Assembly (NCBI GenBank): GCA_902773415.1
Contig: CACYEE010000057.1
Location: forward strand, 1 to 6,002
DNA length: 6,002 bases
Origin: an uncultured Actinomyces sp.
Lineage (GTDB): Bacteria > Actinomycetota > Actinomycetes > Actinomycetales > Actinomycetaceae
Direction: 5' to 3'
The translations under genes were made by a program, and so were the position numbers. The notes under the pieces were generated by a model, which did not search any database, was not told where the DNA came from, and was given only the letters and a program-made list of their open reading frames with translations. The number at the start of each line of letters is the position of its first letter. The first letter of the stretch is position 1. Below are positions 1 through 5,700 of this stretch, piece after piece.

Positions 1-572
1 GCACCGGAAGCGATTCCGCACCACAGGGCGATAAAACCGGCATTGCGGCCCATGACCTCGATAATCGAGCATCTCTCGTGGGAAGCGGATGTGTCACGCA
101 CGCGGTCGATAGCCTCGACTGCCGTGTTCACGGCCGTGTCGAAACCGATGGTGTATTCGGAAAAGCCGACGTCAAGGTCGATCGTTCCAGGAACGCCGAT
201 GACGTTCACGCCTTCCTTGGCGAGTTCGGCACCGCCTGCCAGCGAACCGTCGCCGCCGATAACGATGAGGGCGTCGATTTCGGCGTCCCTGAGGATCTGC
301 GCGGCATTCCTGATGCCTTCGGCAGTGCGCATTCCCTGCGAACGCGCAGTACCGAGAATCGTTCCCCCACGCTGGATGATGTCGGAGACGGACGAGGCAT
401 TAAGCTCCCTCATCTCACCCTTGAGCAGGCCATGATATCCGCGCTGGATTCCAACGACCTTGCAGCCGTGAGCGACGGCGCGGCGGACGATGGCGCGCAC
501 AGCCGCGTTCATGCCGGGGGCGTCACCGCCGGAAGTCAGCACTGCGATGGTGGGGCTCTGTGTTTCGGACAC
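1..572 (-). CDS. pfkA: ATP-dependent 6-phosphofructokinase, N-terminal 190 residues (runs off window)
   Basis: Phosphorylates fructose 6-phosphate to fructose 1,6-bisphosphate in the cytoplasm, the committed step of glycolysis. The visible part carries the N-terminal nucleotide loop TSGGDAPGMNAAVRA (residues 13-27), RGGTILGTAR (68-77), GGDGS (106-110), PGTIDLD (128-134, catalytic Asp132) and EVMGRNAG (172-179). Gly after GGD and Gly in PGT are the residues of ATP-using enzymes; PPi-using relatives have Asp and Lys there. The start is GTG, chosen because AAGGAGG (577-583) lies four bases upstream and the protein then begins just before the conserved strand IAVLTSGGD. The Asn normally found between the two Asp of GTIDND is Leu. 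About 130 C-terminal residues, including much of the sugar-binding and allosteric surface, lie outside the window. The identity is firm; the symbol assumes it is the main PFK of the cell. Confidence 0.95.
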   Translation of the reverse strand, partial: MSETQSPTIAVLTSGGDAPGMNAAVRAIVRRAVAHGCKVVGIQRGYHGLLKGEMRELNASSVSDIIQRGGTILGTARSQGMRTAEGIRNAAQILRDAEIDALIVIGGDGSLAGGAELAKEGVNVIGVPGTIDLDVGFSEYTIGFDTAVNTAVEAIDRVRDTSASHERCSIIEVMGRNAGFIALWCGIASG

Positions 573-619
573 GATTCCTCCTTCGGAACTGTCACGGTGG
601 CTTCTTGAAGTCCACCCCT

Positions 620-625
620 ATCCTA
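620..625 (-). promoter_or_regulatory. Possible -10 element for pfkA
   Basis: TAGGAT on the minus strand sits in a locally AT-rich patch (AATTAGGATAG) and would place transcription start near 613, about 40 bases before the pfkA GTG. No good -35 hexamer is seen at 16-18 bases. It fits the actinobacterial TANNNT pattern, but such hexamers arise by chance. The rest of the gap between pfkA and the DUF4230 gene (573-799) shows only short GC-rich stems, such as CCCGG/CCGGG at 688-700. Confidence 0.3.
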
Positions 626-799
626 ATTCCTTTGCACGCACCCGGAGCCGATGCGCCGCCGCGCGGAACTGTGAGAAATCAGCCTCGCCCGGCCTCCGGG
701 AACCCGAAAGATTCCAGATTTCCCGCTCCCGACGCCCTGGCCCCAACCCGACACGGGGAAGGACTCGCGAGCGAACCGGCGAGCCCGCGGCGAAGCAGG

Positions 800-1429
800 T
801 CAGGCCTTCGGATGAACGGTCACGCGGTAGCCGGCGTCGGAGAAGGGAAGCAGAAGCCCCTCGACGGCGGTGGTCGCGTTGTCCCGGGCCGTGTCGAGAA
901 GGCTCGCTTCGTCGGCATGCTCGGCAACGTCCTCCTTCGCAGCCTTCATCGCCTTCACGGCATCCTGCTTCGTATCCCAGTTCATCAGCGCAAACTGGCG
1001 GTCGTAGAACCCGATGGACTTCGGGTCGATCTCGCTCGACTGGATTGTCGCGTCCGGCAAGGCGATATCGATGGTTCTCGCCTCGTCGGACACCTCGACC
1101 TTCGCCTTCGACAAGTCGACGCCGGCACGCACAGTCGCCCTATACGTCATGGAAAACGCCTTGCGGGACAAGAAAGGGATACGGCCGTTCTCGTACTTGA
1201 CAAGACCGTTGTACGTCAATTCGGCAGTCGTAAGGTCCGACGAGCCGGCAATCTGCTCCTCGATAGCGCTCGTGTCCAGGCGTACCTCTCCCCCGGTCTC
1301 CCACGCCCGGCCCGCACCGAAACCCGCACCGAAAGCAAGCGCAAGGACAACAAGCGCCACAAAGGCCTTGAGGCCCGCAAGAAAGCGCCCTCCCCTGCGT
1401 CGTTCCTTCGCATTCCGCTCTCGAACCAT
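800..1429 (-). CDS. DUF4230 membrane-anchored protein
   Basis: A 209-residue protein of unknown function that I assign to the DUF4230 family from its overall pattern. It has a basic cytoplasmic N-terminus (RERNAKERRRGGR), one hydrophobic segment at about residues 20-40 (AFVALVVLALAFGAGFGAG) with no clear cleavage site, and then an exposed domain. Family-like blocks are ELTYNGLVKYE (70-80), the aromatic MTYRATVRAGVDLS (94-107) and DIALPDATIQSSEIDP (121-136), followed by an Ala/Lys/Asp-rich helical C-terminus. It is probably a single-pass protein with its bulk outside the membrane. The ATG start is supported by GGAGGG (1435-1440) five bases upstream. It lies 160 bases after the dGTPase gene and 227 before pfkA, all on the same strand, with its own possible -10, so it may be a separate unit. 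No catalytic motif was recognised. Confidence 0.85.
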   Translation of the reverse strand: MVRERNAKERRRGGRFLAGLKAFVALVVLALAFGAGFGAGRAWETGGEVRLDTSAIEEQIAGSSDLTTAELTYNGLVKYENGRIPFLSRKAFSMTYRATVRAGVDLSKAKVEVSDEARTIDIALPDATIQSSEIDPKSIGFYDRQFALMNWDTKQDAVKAMKAAKEDVAEHADEASLLDTARDNATTAVEGLLLPFSDAGYRVTVHPKA

Positions 1430-1470
1430 GACCGCCCTCCGTTTCGTCTCGCGCGAATCTCCTACCGTGA

Positions 1471-1476
1471 ATCATA
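1471..1476 (-). promoter_or_regulatory. Probable -10 element for the DUF4230 gene
   Basis: TATGAT on the minus strand matches the TATAAT consensus at five of six bases. It would start transcription near 1464, giving a leader of about 35 bases that contains the GGAGGG ribosome site. No convincing -35 hexamer lies 16-18 bases upstream. Confidence 0.4.
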
Positions 1477-1522
1477 CGGAAAGGCGGCACGCAATACGGA
1501 CGCTTGCGCGCCCGCGTCGCCA

Positions 1523-1542
1523 GGACCGTCTCCCGCCGGTCC
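1523..1542 (-). terminator. Hairpin downstream of the dGTPase gene (second of two)
   Basis: GGACCG and CGGTCC form a perfect 6-bp stem around an 8-base loop, 48 bases past the dGTPase stop. There is no U-tract. It may act with the hairpin at 1563-1584 to end transcription, or be a chance stem in GC-rich DNA. Confidence 0.25.
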
Positions 1543-1562
1543 CGCCCGACCGCTTGCCCGTC

Positions 1563-1584
1563 GCCGTGCCGATGCGTACACGGC
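1563..1584 (-). terminator. Hairpin just after the dGTPase stop
   Basis: GCCGTG and CACGGC form a perfect 6-bp stem around a 10-base loop, starting five bases past the stop codon. No U-run follows, so it is not a classical intrinsic terminator. Position is the main argument. Confidence 0.35.
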
Positions 1585-1589
1585 CCGGT

Positions 1590-2834
1590 TCAATGCCGAA
1601 GGAAGCCGCACAGCCTGGAATGAAGAACCCTCGCCGAATGGTCCGTCAGCGAGGCGACCTGGTCGATGACGACGCGCTTTTTCGCCGCTTCATCGCCCCT
1701 GCGGAACATCTCGAAGAAGTGGGGCTCAAGCTGCTCGGGCCGTTCTTCGAGCGCTTCGACGAGGTCCAGAAGAAGCGAGCGCTGATAGTCCGAGTCGGGC
1801 TCCTGCTCGCGAGGTTCCATCACATAGGCCACGGCAATCCCCTTGAGAATGAGGATTTCGGCCTTCGTCCGTTCCGGCAGCACGATCGACGCGCCGTAGC
1901 GCGCAAGCGGCCCTTCCCCGAAACGCTCCTTCGTCGCCCGAGTGACGGAGAGAATGAAGCGTCCGATGAGATCCGAGGTGAAGTCCTTCATCGCGGCGAG
2001 GCTGCGATAGGAACGGTTGAAGTCGAGCGGCCACTCTTCTTCGGCAAGGAGCCGGTCGAAGGCGGCTTCAAGCTCGACCGGATCGTACCCCCCATACCAC
2101 GCCTCGACGCCCTCGAAGACCTTGTCGCGTTCGGCAGGAGACTCGAAGAAGGACGGGTTCGCCGCACCGCTGACAACCGCATCCTCGACGTCATGGACCG
2201 AATAGGCGATGTCGTCGGAGAGATCCATGATCTGCGCCTCGAAGCACCTGCCGTCTCCGGCGCCCTCGCGTATCCAGTCGAAGACGGTCGCGTCGTCCTC
2301 GTAAACATTGAATTTCGGCGTCGGCGTGCCGTCGGCGCGCAGAGGCCTGTCCGCGAATCCCCACGGATACTTGACGGTCGCATCGAGAGTGGCCCGCGTG
2401 AGGTTGAGGCCCGCGGGCGCCTCGTCATCGCCGAGGCGTTTCGGTTCGAGACGGGTCAGCAGGCGGAGCGTCTGGGCGTTGCCTTCAAATCCGCCGATGT
2501 CCGCAGCGGCTTCGGCAAGGGCGCGTTCGCCGTTGTGCCCGAAGGGCGGATGGCCAAGGTCGTGGCACAGGCAGGCCGTTTCGACGATGTCGGGCTCCGC
2601 GCCGAAGTTCGCGGCGAAGGAACGGCCGACCTGAGCGACTTCGAGGGAATGCGTGAGGCGGGTACGGATGAAATCGTGAGATTCGGGACCAAGCACCTGC
2701 GTTTTCGCGCCGAGGCGACGCAGGGCCGAACAGTGCAGGACACGTGCGCGGTCGCGTTCAAAAGGGCTGCGGCCGGAGGAACCGGGGTCTTCGGGAACGT
2801 AACGTTCGCTTGCATGGGTGTCGTAGAGGCTCAC
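1590..2834 (-). CDS. dgt: dGTPase-family HD-domain triphosphohydrolase
   Basis: A cytoplasmic metal-dependent enzyme of the dGTPase-like HD family, which cleaves dNTPs to deoxynucleoside plus triphosphate and so limits the dNTP pool. At 414 residues it is near the usual length. The N-terminal block FERDRARVLHCSALRRLGAK (25-44) is typical. The metal-binding HD residues are visible: His62 in RLTHSLEVAQ, His91-Asp92 in CLCHDLGHPPFGHNGE, His100, and Asp208 in MDLSDDIAYSVHDVEDA. GGFEGNAQTLRLLTRLEPK (114-132) and the C-terminal DQVASLTD (391-398) are also family blocks. The substrate (dGTP alone or several dNTPs) cannot be read from sequence; members of this subgroup are often annotated only as dGTPase-like. 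The GTG start is the only plausible one: an in-frame TAG lies four codons upstream (GGT CGG GAC between). There is no good Shine-Dalgarno site, and the start looks leaderless. Confidence 0.93.
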   Translation of the reverse strand: MSLYDTHASERYVPEDPGSSGRSPFERDRARVLHCSALRRLGAKTQVLGPESHDFIRTRLTHSLEVAQVGRSFAANFGAEPDIVETACLCHDLGHPPFGHNGERALAEAAADIGGFEGNAQTLRLLTRLEPKRLGDDEAPAGLNLTRATLDATVKYPWGFADRPLRADGTPTPKFNVYEDDATVFDWIREGAGDGRCFEAQIMDLSDDIAYSVHDVEDAVVSGAANPSFFESPAERDKVFEGVEAWYGGYDPVELEAAFDRLLAEEEWPLDFNRSYRSLAAMKDFTSDLIGRFILSVTRATKERFGEGPLARYGASIVLPERTKAEILILKGIAVAYVMEPREQEPDSDYQRSLLLDLVEALEERPEQLEPHFFEMFRRGDEAAKKRVVIDQVASLTDHSARVLHSRLCGFLRH

Positions 2835-2840
2835 GTCCCG

Positions 2841-2846
2841 ACCCTA
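2841..2846 (-). promoter_or_regulatory. -10 element placing a leaderless start on the dGTPase GTG
   Basis: TAGGGT on the minus strand fits the actinobacterial TANNNT -10. Exactly six bases (CGGGAC) separate it from the GTG at 2834, so the usual start point would be the G of the start codon. The absence of a purine-rich ribosome site supports leaderless expression. No -35 hexamer is evident. Confidence 0.45.
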
Positions 2847-2859
2847 CCCGCACCCGGCA

Positions 2860-3242
2860 CCAGCCGCGAAATTCGGCGAGTTTCGGCGCGTTCGGCCCCA
2901 TCACGGCGAGCAGGACAAGCTCGTCAAAGCGAGCGACGGGCCGGCCTTCGATGCGGTCGTCTCGAGTTCGGGGCGGTGCTTCTCCAGCCAGCGGACCGCA
3001 TAGGAGCAGGTGGCATCCACTGCACGACCGTCCGCCTCGCAGCCTTCGATCGCCATTTCCACGCGCCGGTGCCCTGCGACGCGATGTCAGGGTCAGCGCC
3101 GCTCATGACACGCAGGCACTGTGCGCACACGTGCCGGAACAGGCCGTCTCCATCGCCAAAGGCCACGAACCGTGCCGCAAGTCACATTCCCACCGTTTTC
3201 CCAGAATTCTTTTCCGATTTTTACAAGCACGTTCGAGACCAT
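2860..3242 (-). pseudogene. Frameshifted remnant of an unrecognised Cys-containing protein
   Basis: Protein-like sequence runs through this stretch on the minus strand but changes frame three times. From 3242: MVSNVLVKIGKEFWENGG; then a second frame from about 3180: ARFVAFGDGDGLFRHVCAQC, LRVMSGADPDIAS; then a third segment near 3056: MAIEGCEADGRAVDATCSYA, VRWLEKHRPEL, which stops at 2901; then a last frame from 2952 to 2860: IEGRPVARFDELVLLAVMGP, NAPKLAEFRGW. The last three segments have G or C at roughly 80% of third positions (hand count: 26/33, 28/36, 25/32). A CxxC pair plus further Cys hints at zinc binding. I do not recognise the family. The first segment is the weakest, because it overlaps an AT-rich patch that could simply be promoter DNA. 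Alternatives are sequencing errors in a live gene, or chance. Confidence 0.4.
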
Positions 3243-3290
3243 TGTCACACACACATCAAGGTGCCGTCCACGCCCGGCCGACATTTCTCC

Positions 3291-3296
3291 AGGAGG
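3291..3296 (+). promoter_or_regulatory. Consensus ribosome binding site of the exported-protein gene
   Basis: AGGAGG lies five bases before the ATG at 3302 and fixes that start. Upstream, 3190-3250 is clearly more AT-rich than its surroundings and contains TTTACA (3220-3225) and TTGTCA (3242-3247), but neither pairs with a convincing -10, so no promoter is called. Confidence 0.85.
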
Positions 3297-3301
3297 ACAA
3301 C

Positions 3302-3910
3302 ATGACCAAGAACCGACACCCTGGCCGGCTTGCCGGCCTCGCAGTAGCTACCATTGCGCTGTCTCTCAGCTTTGGCGGATGGGCTCTCGCAGAGAACGAC
3401 CCGCAGCCAGCCACTCCCGCTCAACGCCTCATCGCTCAGGCAGCGGAGGCCGCACGCGATGCGGAAGAAGAGCGGCTCGAGGCCGAACGGGCCGCACGGA
3501 TGGGCGCTGCCGATGCCGCTGAAGAACAGGCCGAGGCTGCCGCCGCCCAGGCGGAAGCCGAGGCGTTGGCACAGAAGGCACAGCAAGCCCACAACACCCA
3601 GAATCAGGTGCCGTCCGCACAGAGCTCGGGCGCGCCTCAGGCGGCACAGGGCCAACAGGCACCGGTCGCGCAAGCCGCCCCCGTACAGCAGGCGCTCGTG
3701 CCTCAGGCTGCGCCGGTCCGGCAACCGCCGCAGGTTCCTGCAGGAGGAACCGTCTACGGGGACGACGTCTACAAGCAGGAGAACGGTGTCGTCTACGAAT
3801 GGGATGACGGCCGTTGGGAAGCCGAAAACGACAAGAAGATTGCGGGCAGCACCGTCTACGAGTACGACGACGGCCGTTGGGAAACCGATGACGACGATTG
3901 GGACGACTAG
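3302..3910 (+). CDS. Exported coiled-coil protein with acidic-aromatic C-terminal repeats, unknown function
   Basis: A 202-residue protein with four clear parts. Residues 1-30 are a Sec-type signal peptide: basic start (MTKNRHPGR), hydrophobic core (LAVATIALSLSFGGW) and an ALA cleavage site before Glu31; no lipobox Cys. Residues about 38-98 are Ala/Glu/Gln-rich and predicted helical, probably a coiled coil (EAARDAEEERLEAERAAR). Residues 101-148 are a Gln/Pro/Ala-rich flexible linker. Residues 150-202 hold two copies of VYE(W/Y)DDGRWE, 21 residues apart, ending in an Asp/Trp run (DDDDWDD). No membrane anchor or sortase motif is visible, so release or non-covalent wall binding is likely. The start is set by AGGAGG at 3291-3296. 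The gene faces dusB tail-to-tail and is the only plus-strand gene here. I do not recognise the family; the acidic-aromatic tail could bind metal ions or a cationic partner, but that is speculation. Confidence 0.85.
   Translation: MTKNRHPGRLAGLAVATIALSLSFGGWALAENDPQPATPAQRLIAQAAEAARDAEEERLEAERAARMGAADAAEEQAEAAAAQAEAEALAQKAQQAHNTQNQVPSAQSSGAPQAAQGQQAPVAQAAPVQQALVPQAAPVRQPPQVPAGGTVYGDDVYKQENGVVYEWDDGRWEAENDKKIAGSTVYEYDDGRWETDDDDWDD
3791..3895 (+). repeat. Two 42-base in-frame direct repeats, 63 bases apart
   Basis: Copies at 3791-3832 and 3854-3895 encode VYEWDDGRWEAEND and VYEYDDGRWETDDD. The core GACGGCCGTTGGGAA is identical in both; the flanks have diverged, mostly while keeping acidic or aromatic residues, which points to an old duplication under selection. 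Confidence 0.85.
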
Positions 3911-3937
3911 AACTACGACCGGAAAGACTAGCGACGA

Positions 3938-3953
3938 AGCGGCGAACGCCGCT
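3938..3953 (+). terminator. Short hairpin after the exported-protein gene
   Basis: AGCGGC and GCCGCT pair perfectly around a GAAC loop, 28 bases past the TAG at 3908-3910. It is followed by CGACCCTTCTC, so there is no real U-tract. It is a possible weak terminator. Confidence 0.35.
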
Positions 3954-3986
3954 CGACCCTTCTCGCCCGCATCGCTGCGACCACTC

Positions 3987-4024
3987 CTCAGGCGGGGCGG
4001 GCAATTCTCTCGTCCCCGCCTGGG
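3987..4024. terminator. GC-rich hairpin between convergent genes
   Basis: CAGGCGGGG (3989-3997) and CCCCGCCTG (4014-4022) pair perfectly over 9 bp; a T-G wobble and one more C-G pair extend the stem to 11. The loop is 16 bases. Neither strand has a T-run. Its position between the 3' ends of two convergent genes suggests a bidirectional stop, acting without the usual U-tract. Confidence 0.45.
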
Positions 4025-4045
4025 CCTTATGCGACAGGCGCGCAG

Positions 4046-4100
4046 AACGGGGGACGGTGCGGAACAGGAGACAGTCCCCTGTTCCGCACCGTCCCCCGTT
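4046..4100. repeat. 55-base near-perfect palindrome, REP-like element or strong terminator
   Basis: Arms of 27 bases pair about a single central A at 4073, with 26 of 27 positions matching; the only mismatch is A4069 against C4077. The outer 23 bp are perfect, running from AACGGGGGACGGTGC through GGAACAGG and back. It lies 28 bases beyond the dusB stop, between convergent genes. GGGGACGGT-type palindromes occur dispersed in some Gram-positive genomes, in some cases linked to Y1 REP-associated transposases. No second copy or transposase is in this window, so the repeat status is an inference. It would also fold into a very stable RNA hairpin on either strand. Confidence 0.85.
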
Positions 4101-4128
4101 GCCCTCCGTTCCGCTCCCCTTGTTCGAG

Positions 4129-5493
4129 TTAGCCGCCAGAGACGCCAATTTCGGCATGGGAGATGCGTTCGCGTTCGGCTTCGGAGAGCGTGCGAGAATC
4201 GAGCCAGCCCTCGGGCAGGCGGGGTCGCTTGGGTTTGCCGGCTCTGCCCCGCCGGCCGTCGGCAGCCTGCGGATACGGCATGTCCGGGTCGAGCAAGGCC
4301 AGGCCTGATTCGAGGTCCTCGAAGGTGGAGATTCGGGCAAGGCCGTCGCGCACCTGCCCGCCGATGGCGAAGCCACGCAGGTAGCTCGCAATATGCCCGC
4401 GCATTTCGCGCATCGCCTTGAGTTCGTCGCCATAATGCGCGGCGGCAAGCTGGGCGTGGCGGCGGATGATGGCGGCCACCTCGCCAAGATTCGGAGTGAC
4501 GTGCACATCCCCGCCGTGCATCCAGGCTGCGAGGTTGGCAAAAATCCAGGGCCGGCCCTGGGCTCCACGCCCGATGGCGACGCCCGCACAACCCGTGAGC
4601 TCCATAAGCTCCTTCGCGTCGGCAACATCGAAGACGTCCCCATTGCCGAACACGGGAAGATCGGCGAGCTGCACGAGTTCGCCGATGGCATTCCAGTCAG
4701 CATGGCCGGCATAGTATTGCGAGGTTGTGCGCGCGTGAAGCGTGAGGGCAGAGATTCCGGCGTCTTCGGCCAAGCGCACCGAATCCCGCCATGTTTCGTG
4801 TTCGGCGTCGATTCCAAGGCGAATCTTGGCGGTCACCGGTACGGGCTCCTCGCGGCCGGCTTCCTCGGATGCTTCCCGCGCAGCCTGCACGGCCGCCTCG
4901 CACAGCTGCGAGAAGAGGTCGGTTTTCCACGGCAGGGCCGAGCCGCCGCCACGGCGGGTAACTTTGGGAGCCGGGCAGCCGAAATTGAGGTCAACGTGGT
5001 CCGCCCACCCGTTGCGAACAAGGATTCGTACGGCCTGCGCCGTCACCTTGGGCGACACGCCGTAAAGCTGGACGGAGCGCACCGGATCGCCCGGGTCGGG
5101 CTGCACCATGTTGAGGGTCTTTTCGCGGCCTTCGACGAGGGCGCGCGTCGTTGCCATTTCGCACACCCACAGGCCCGCGGGCGCGAAGATTCCACGATGC
5201 TCGGCGTCCGAACTAGCCGCTGCGCCCGTCGCCTCCCCCATGCCCGTCGCGGCCTCAACTCCCGAAGCCGAAGCAGTGCCTGTGAGCCTTGTACCGAGGC
5301 CAGTACCTGAAGCCTCACCTGCCGATTCGGCTGAGGACGAACGCTGGGCGCGCGCCACGGCGATCCCAGCCTCCGCCTGTTCCCGGCACAGCTGCCGGAA
5401 AGGAGGATTCGTCACGCCGGCCATTGGCGACAGCACCACCGGCGTCGCAAGCTCGACAGCCCCTATCTTGACCGAGTTCCCATGACTGGCCAT
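4129..5493 (-). CDS. dusB: tRNA-dihydrouridine synthase (DusB type) with low-complexity insertion
   Basis: FMN-dependent enzyme that reduces specific uridines in tRNA to dihydrouridine with NADPH. Blocks of the family appear in order: VVLSPMAGVTNPPFRQLCRE (19-38), VQLYGVSP (141-148), DLNFGCPAPKVTRRGGGSAL (168-187, catalytic Cys173), VTAKIRLG (220-227, Lys223), LTLHARTTSQYYAGHADW (250-267), PVFGNGD (280-286) and VAIGRGAQGRPWIF (305-318). The C-terminus (PYPQA through LPEGWLDSRTLSEAERE) is like other actinobacterial members. At 454 residues it is long, because about 65 Ala/Ser/Gly/Thr-rich residues (roughly 40-105) split the first helix from GLWVCEM. The start at 5493 is chosen by homology (MASHGNSVKIGAVELATPVV); its ribosome site is poor (AAGGA 12 bases up, GAGAG 3 bases up). 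An in-frame ATG at 5688 has a much better site but adds 65 residues without family character. The gene follows glyS after a 323-base gap. Confidence 0.92.
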   Translation of the reverse strand: MASHGNSVKIGAVELATPVVLSPMAGVTNPPFRQLCREQAEAGIAVARAQRSSSAESAGEASGTGLGTRLTGTASASGVEAATGMGEATGAAASSDAEHRGIFAPAGLWVCEMATTRALVEGREKTLNMVQPDPGDPVRSVQLYGVSPKVTAQAVRILVRNGWADHVDLNFGCPAPKVTRRGGGSALPWKTDLFSQLCEAAVQAAREASEEAGREEPVPVTAKIRLGIDAEHETWRDSVRLAEDAGISALTLHARTTSQYYAGHADWNAIGELVQLADLPVFGNGDVFDVADAKELMELTGCAGVAIGRGAQGRPWIFANLAAWMHGGDVHVTPNLGEVAAIIRRHAQLAAAHYGDELKAMREMRGHIASYLRGFAIGGQVRDGLARISTFEDLESGLALLDPDMPYPQAADGRRGRAGKPKRPRLPEGWLDSRTLSEAERERISHAEIGVSGG

Positions 5494-5679
5494 CGACTCT
5501 CTTTCTTTCCTTGCCCGGCCGCCTTGCGTACCACGCACCCCGCAAGCATGGGGTACGGCAGCCCTCGACGAGACATTCGGCAGCCCACGCAAACGTGGTC
5601 TGCACTCAGCCTGCGTCGCCATGACGGGCTCGCGGCAGCCTGCGAGGGCGTCTTTCCGGCGGATGGAATCAGCCTGTTC

Positions 5680-5700
5680 GGCGCGCATAACGCGCCTCCC
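5680..5700 (-). promoter_or_regulatory. Strong ribosome site and in-frame ATG upstream of dusB, start codon in a hairpin loop
   Basis: GGGAGG (5695-5700) is followed after six bases by ATG at 5688. The reading frame from there (MRAEQADSIRRKDAL) is open through to dusB and in frame with it. GGCGCG and CGCGCC pair around TTATG, so the start codon would sit in a 5-base loop and the stem would use the last two G of the ribosome site. Either dusB has a 65-residue N-terminal extension, or this is a regulatory or chance site. Confidence 0.4.

Noticed and set aside
78..608. 176-codon plus-strand frame opposite pfkA
   Set aside because: Antisense shadow; the minus strand carries unambiguous phosphofructokinase motifs and a strong ribosome site.
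688..700. CCCGG/CCGGG hairpin between DUF4230 and pfkA as a terminator
   Set aside because: A 5-bp stem with a 3-base loop and no U-tract is expected by chance in this base composition.
2408..2421. GGCCCGCGGGCGC, also found near 5172-5184
   Set aside because: A 13-base GC-only match inside two coding regions is likely chance.
3220..3248. TTTACA and TTGTCA as -35 boxes for the plus-strand gene
   Set aside because: No acceptable -10 lies 16-18 bases downstream of either, so a promoter call would be unsupported.
1014..3305. 763-codon open frame on the plus strand across the dGTPase gene
   Set aside because: It is antisense to a clear HD-domain gene, is Arg/Pro-rich, matches no family and has no ribosome site; it is an artefact of high GC codon use.
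3245..4817. Long minus-strand frames (3245-4591 and 3429-4817) crossing the exported-protein gene and the dusB 3' half
   Set aside because: They read through the palindrome and the repeats in Arg/Pro/Ser-rich translation, while the plus gene and DusB have clear motifs in the other frames.
4393..5310. 305-codon plus-strand frame opposite dusB
   Set aside because: Mirror frame of a GC-rich gene; no start signal and no family features, while the minus strand encodes all Dus motifs.
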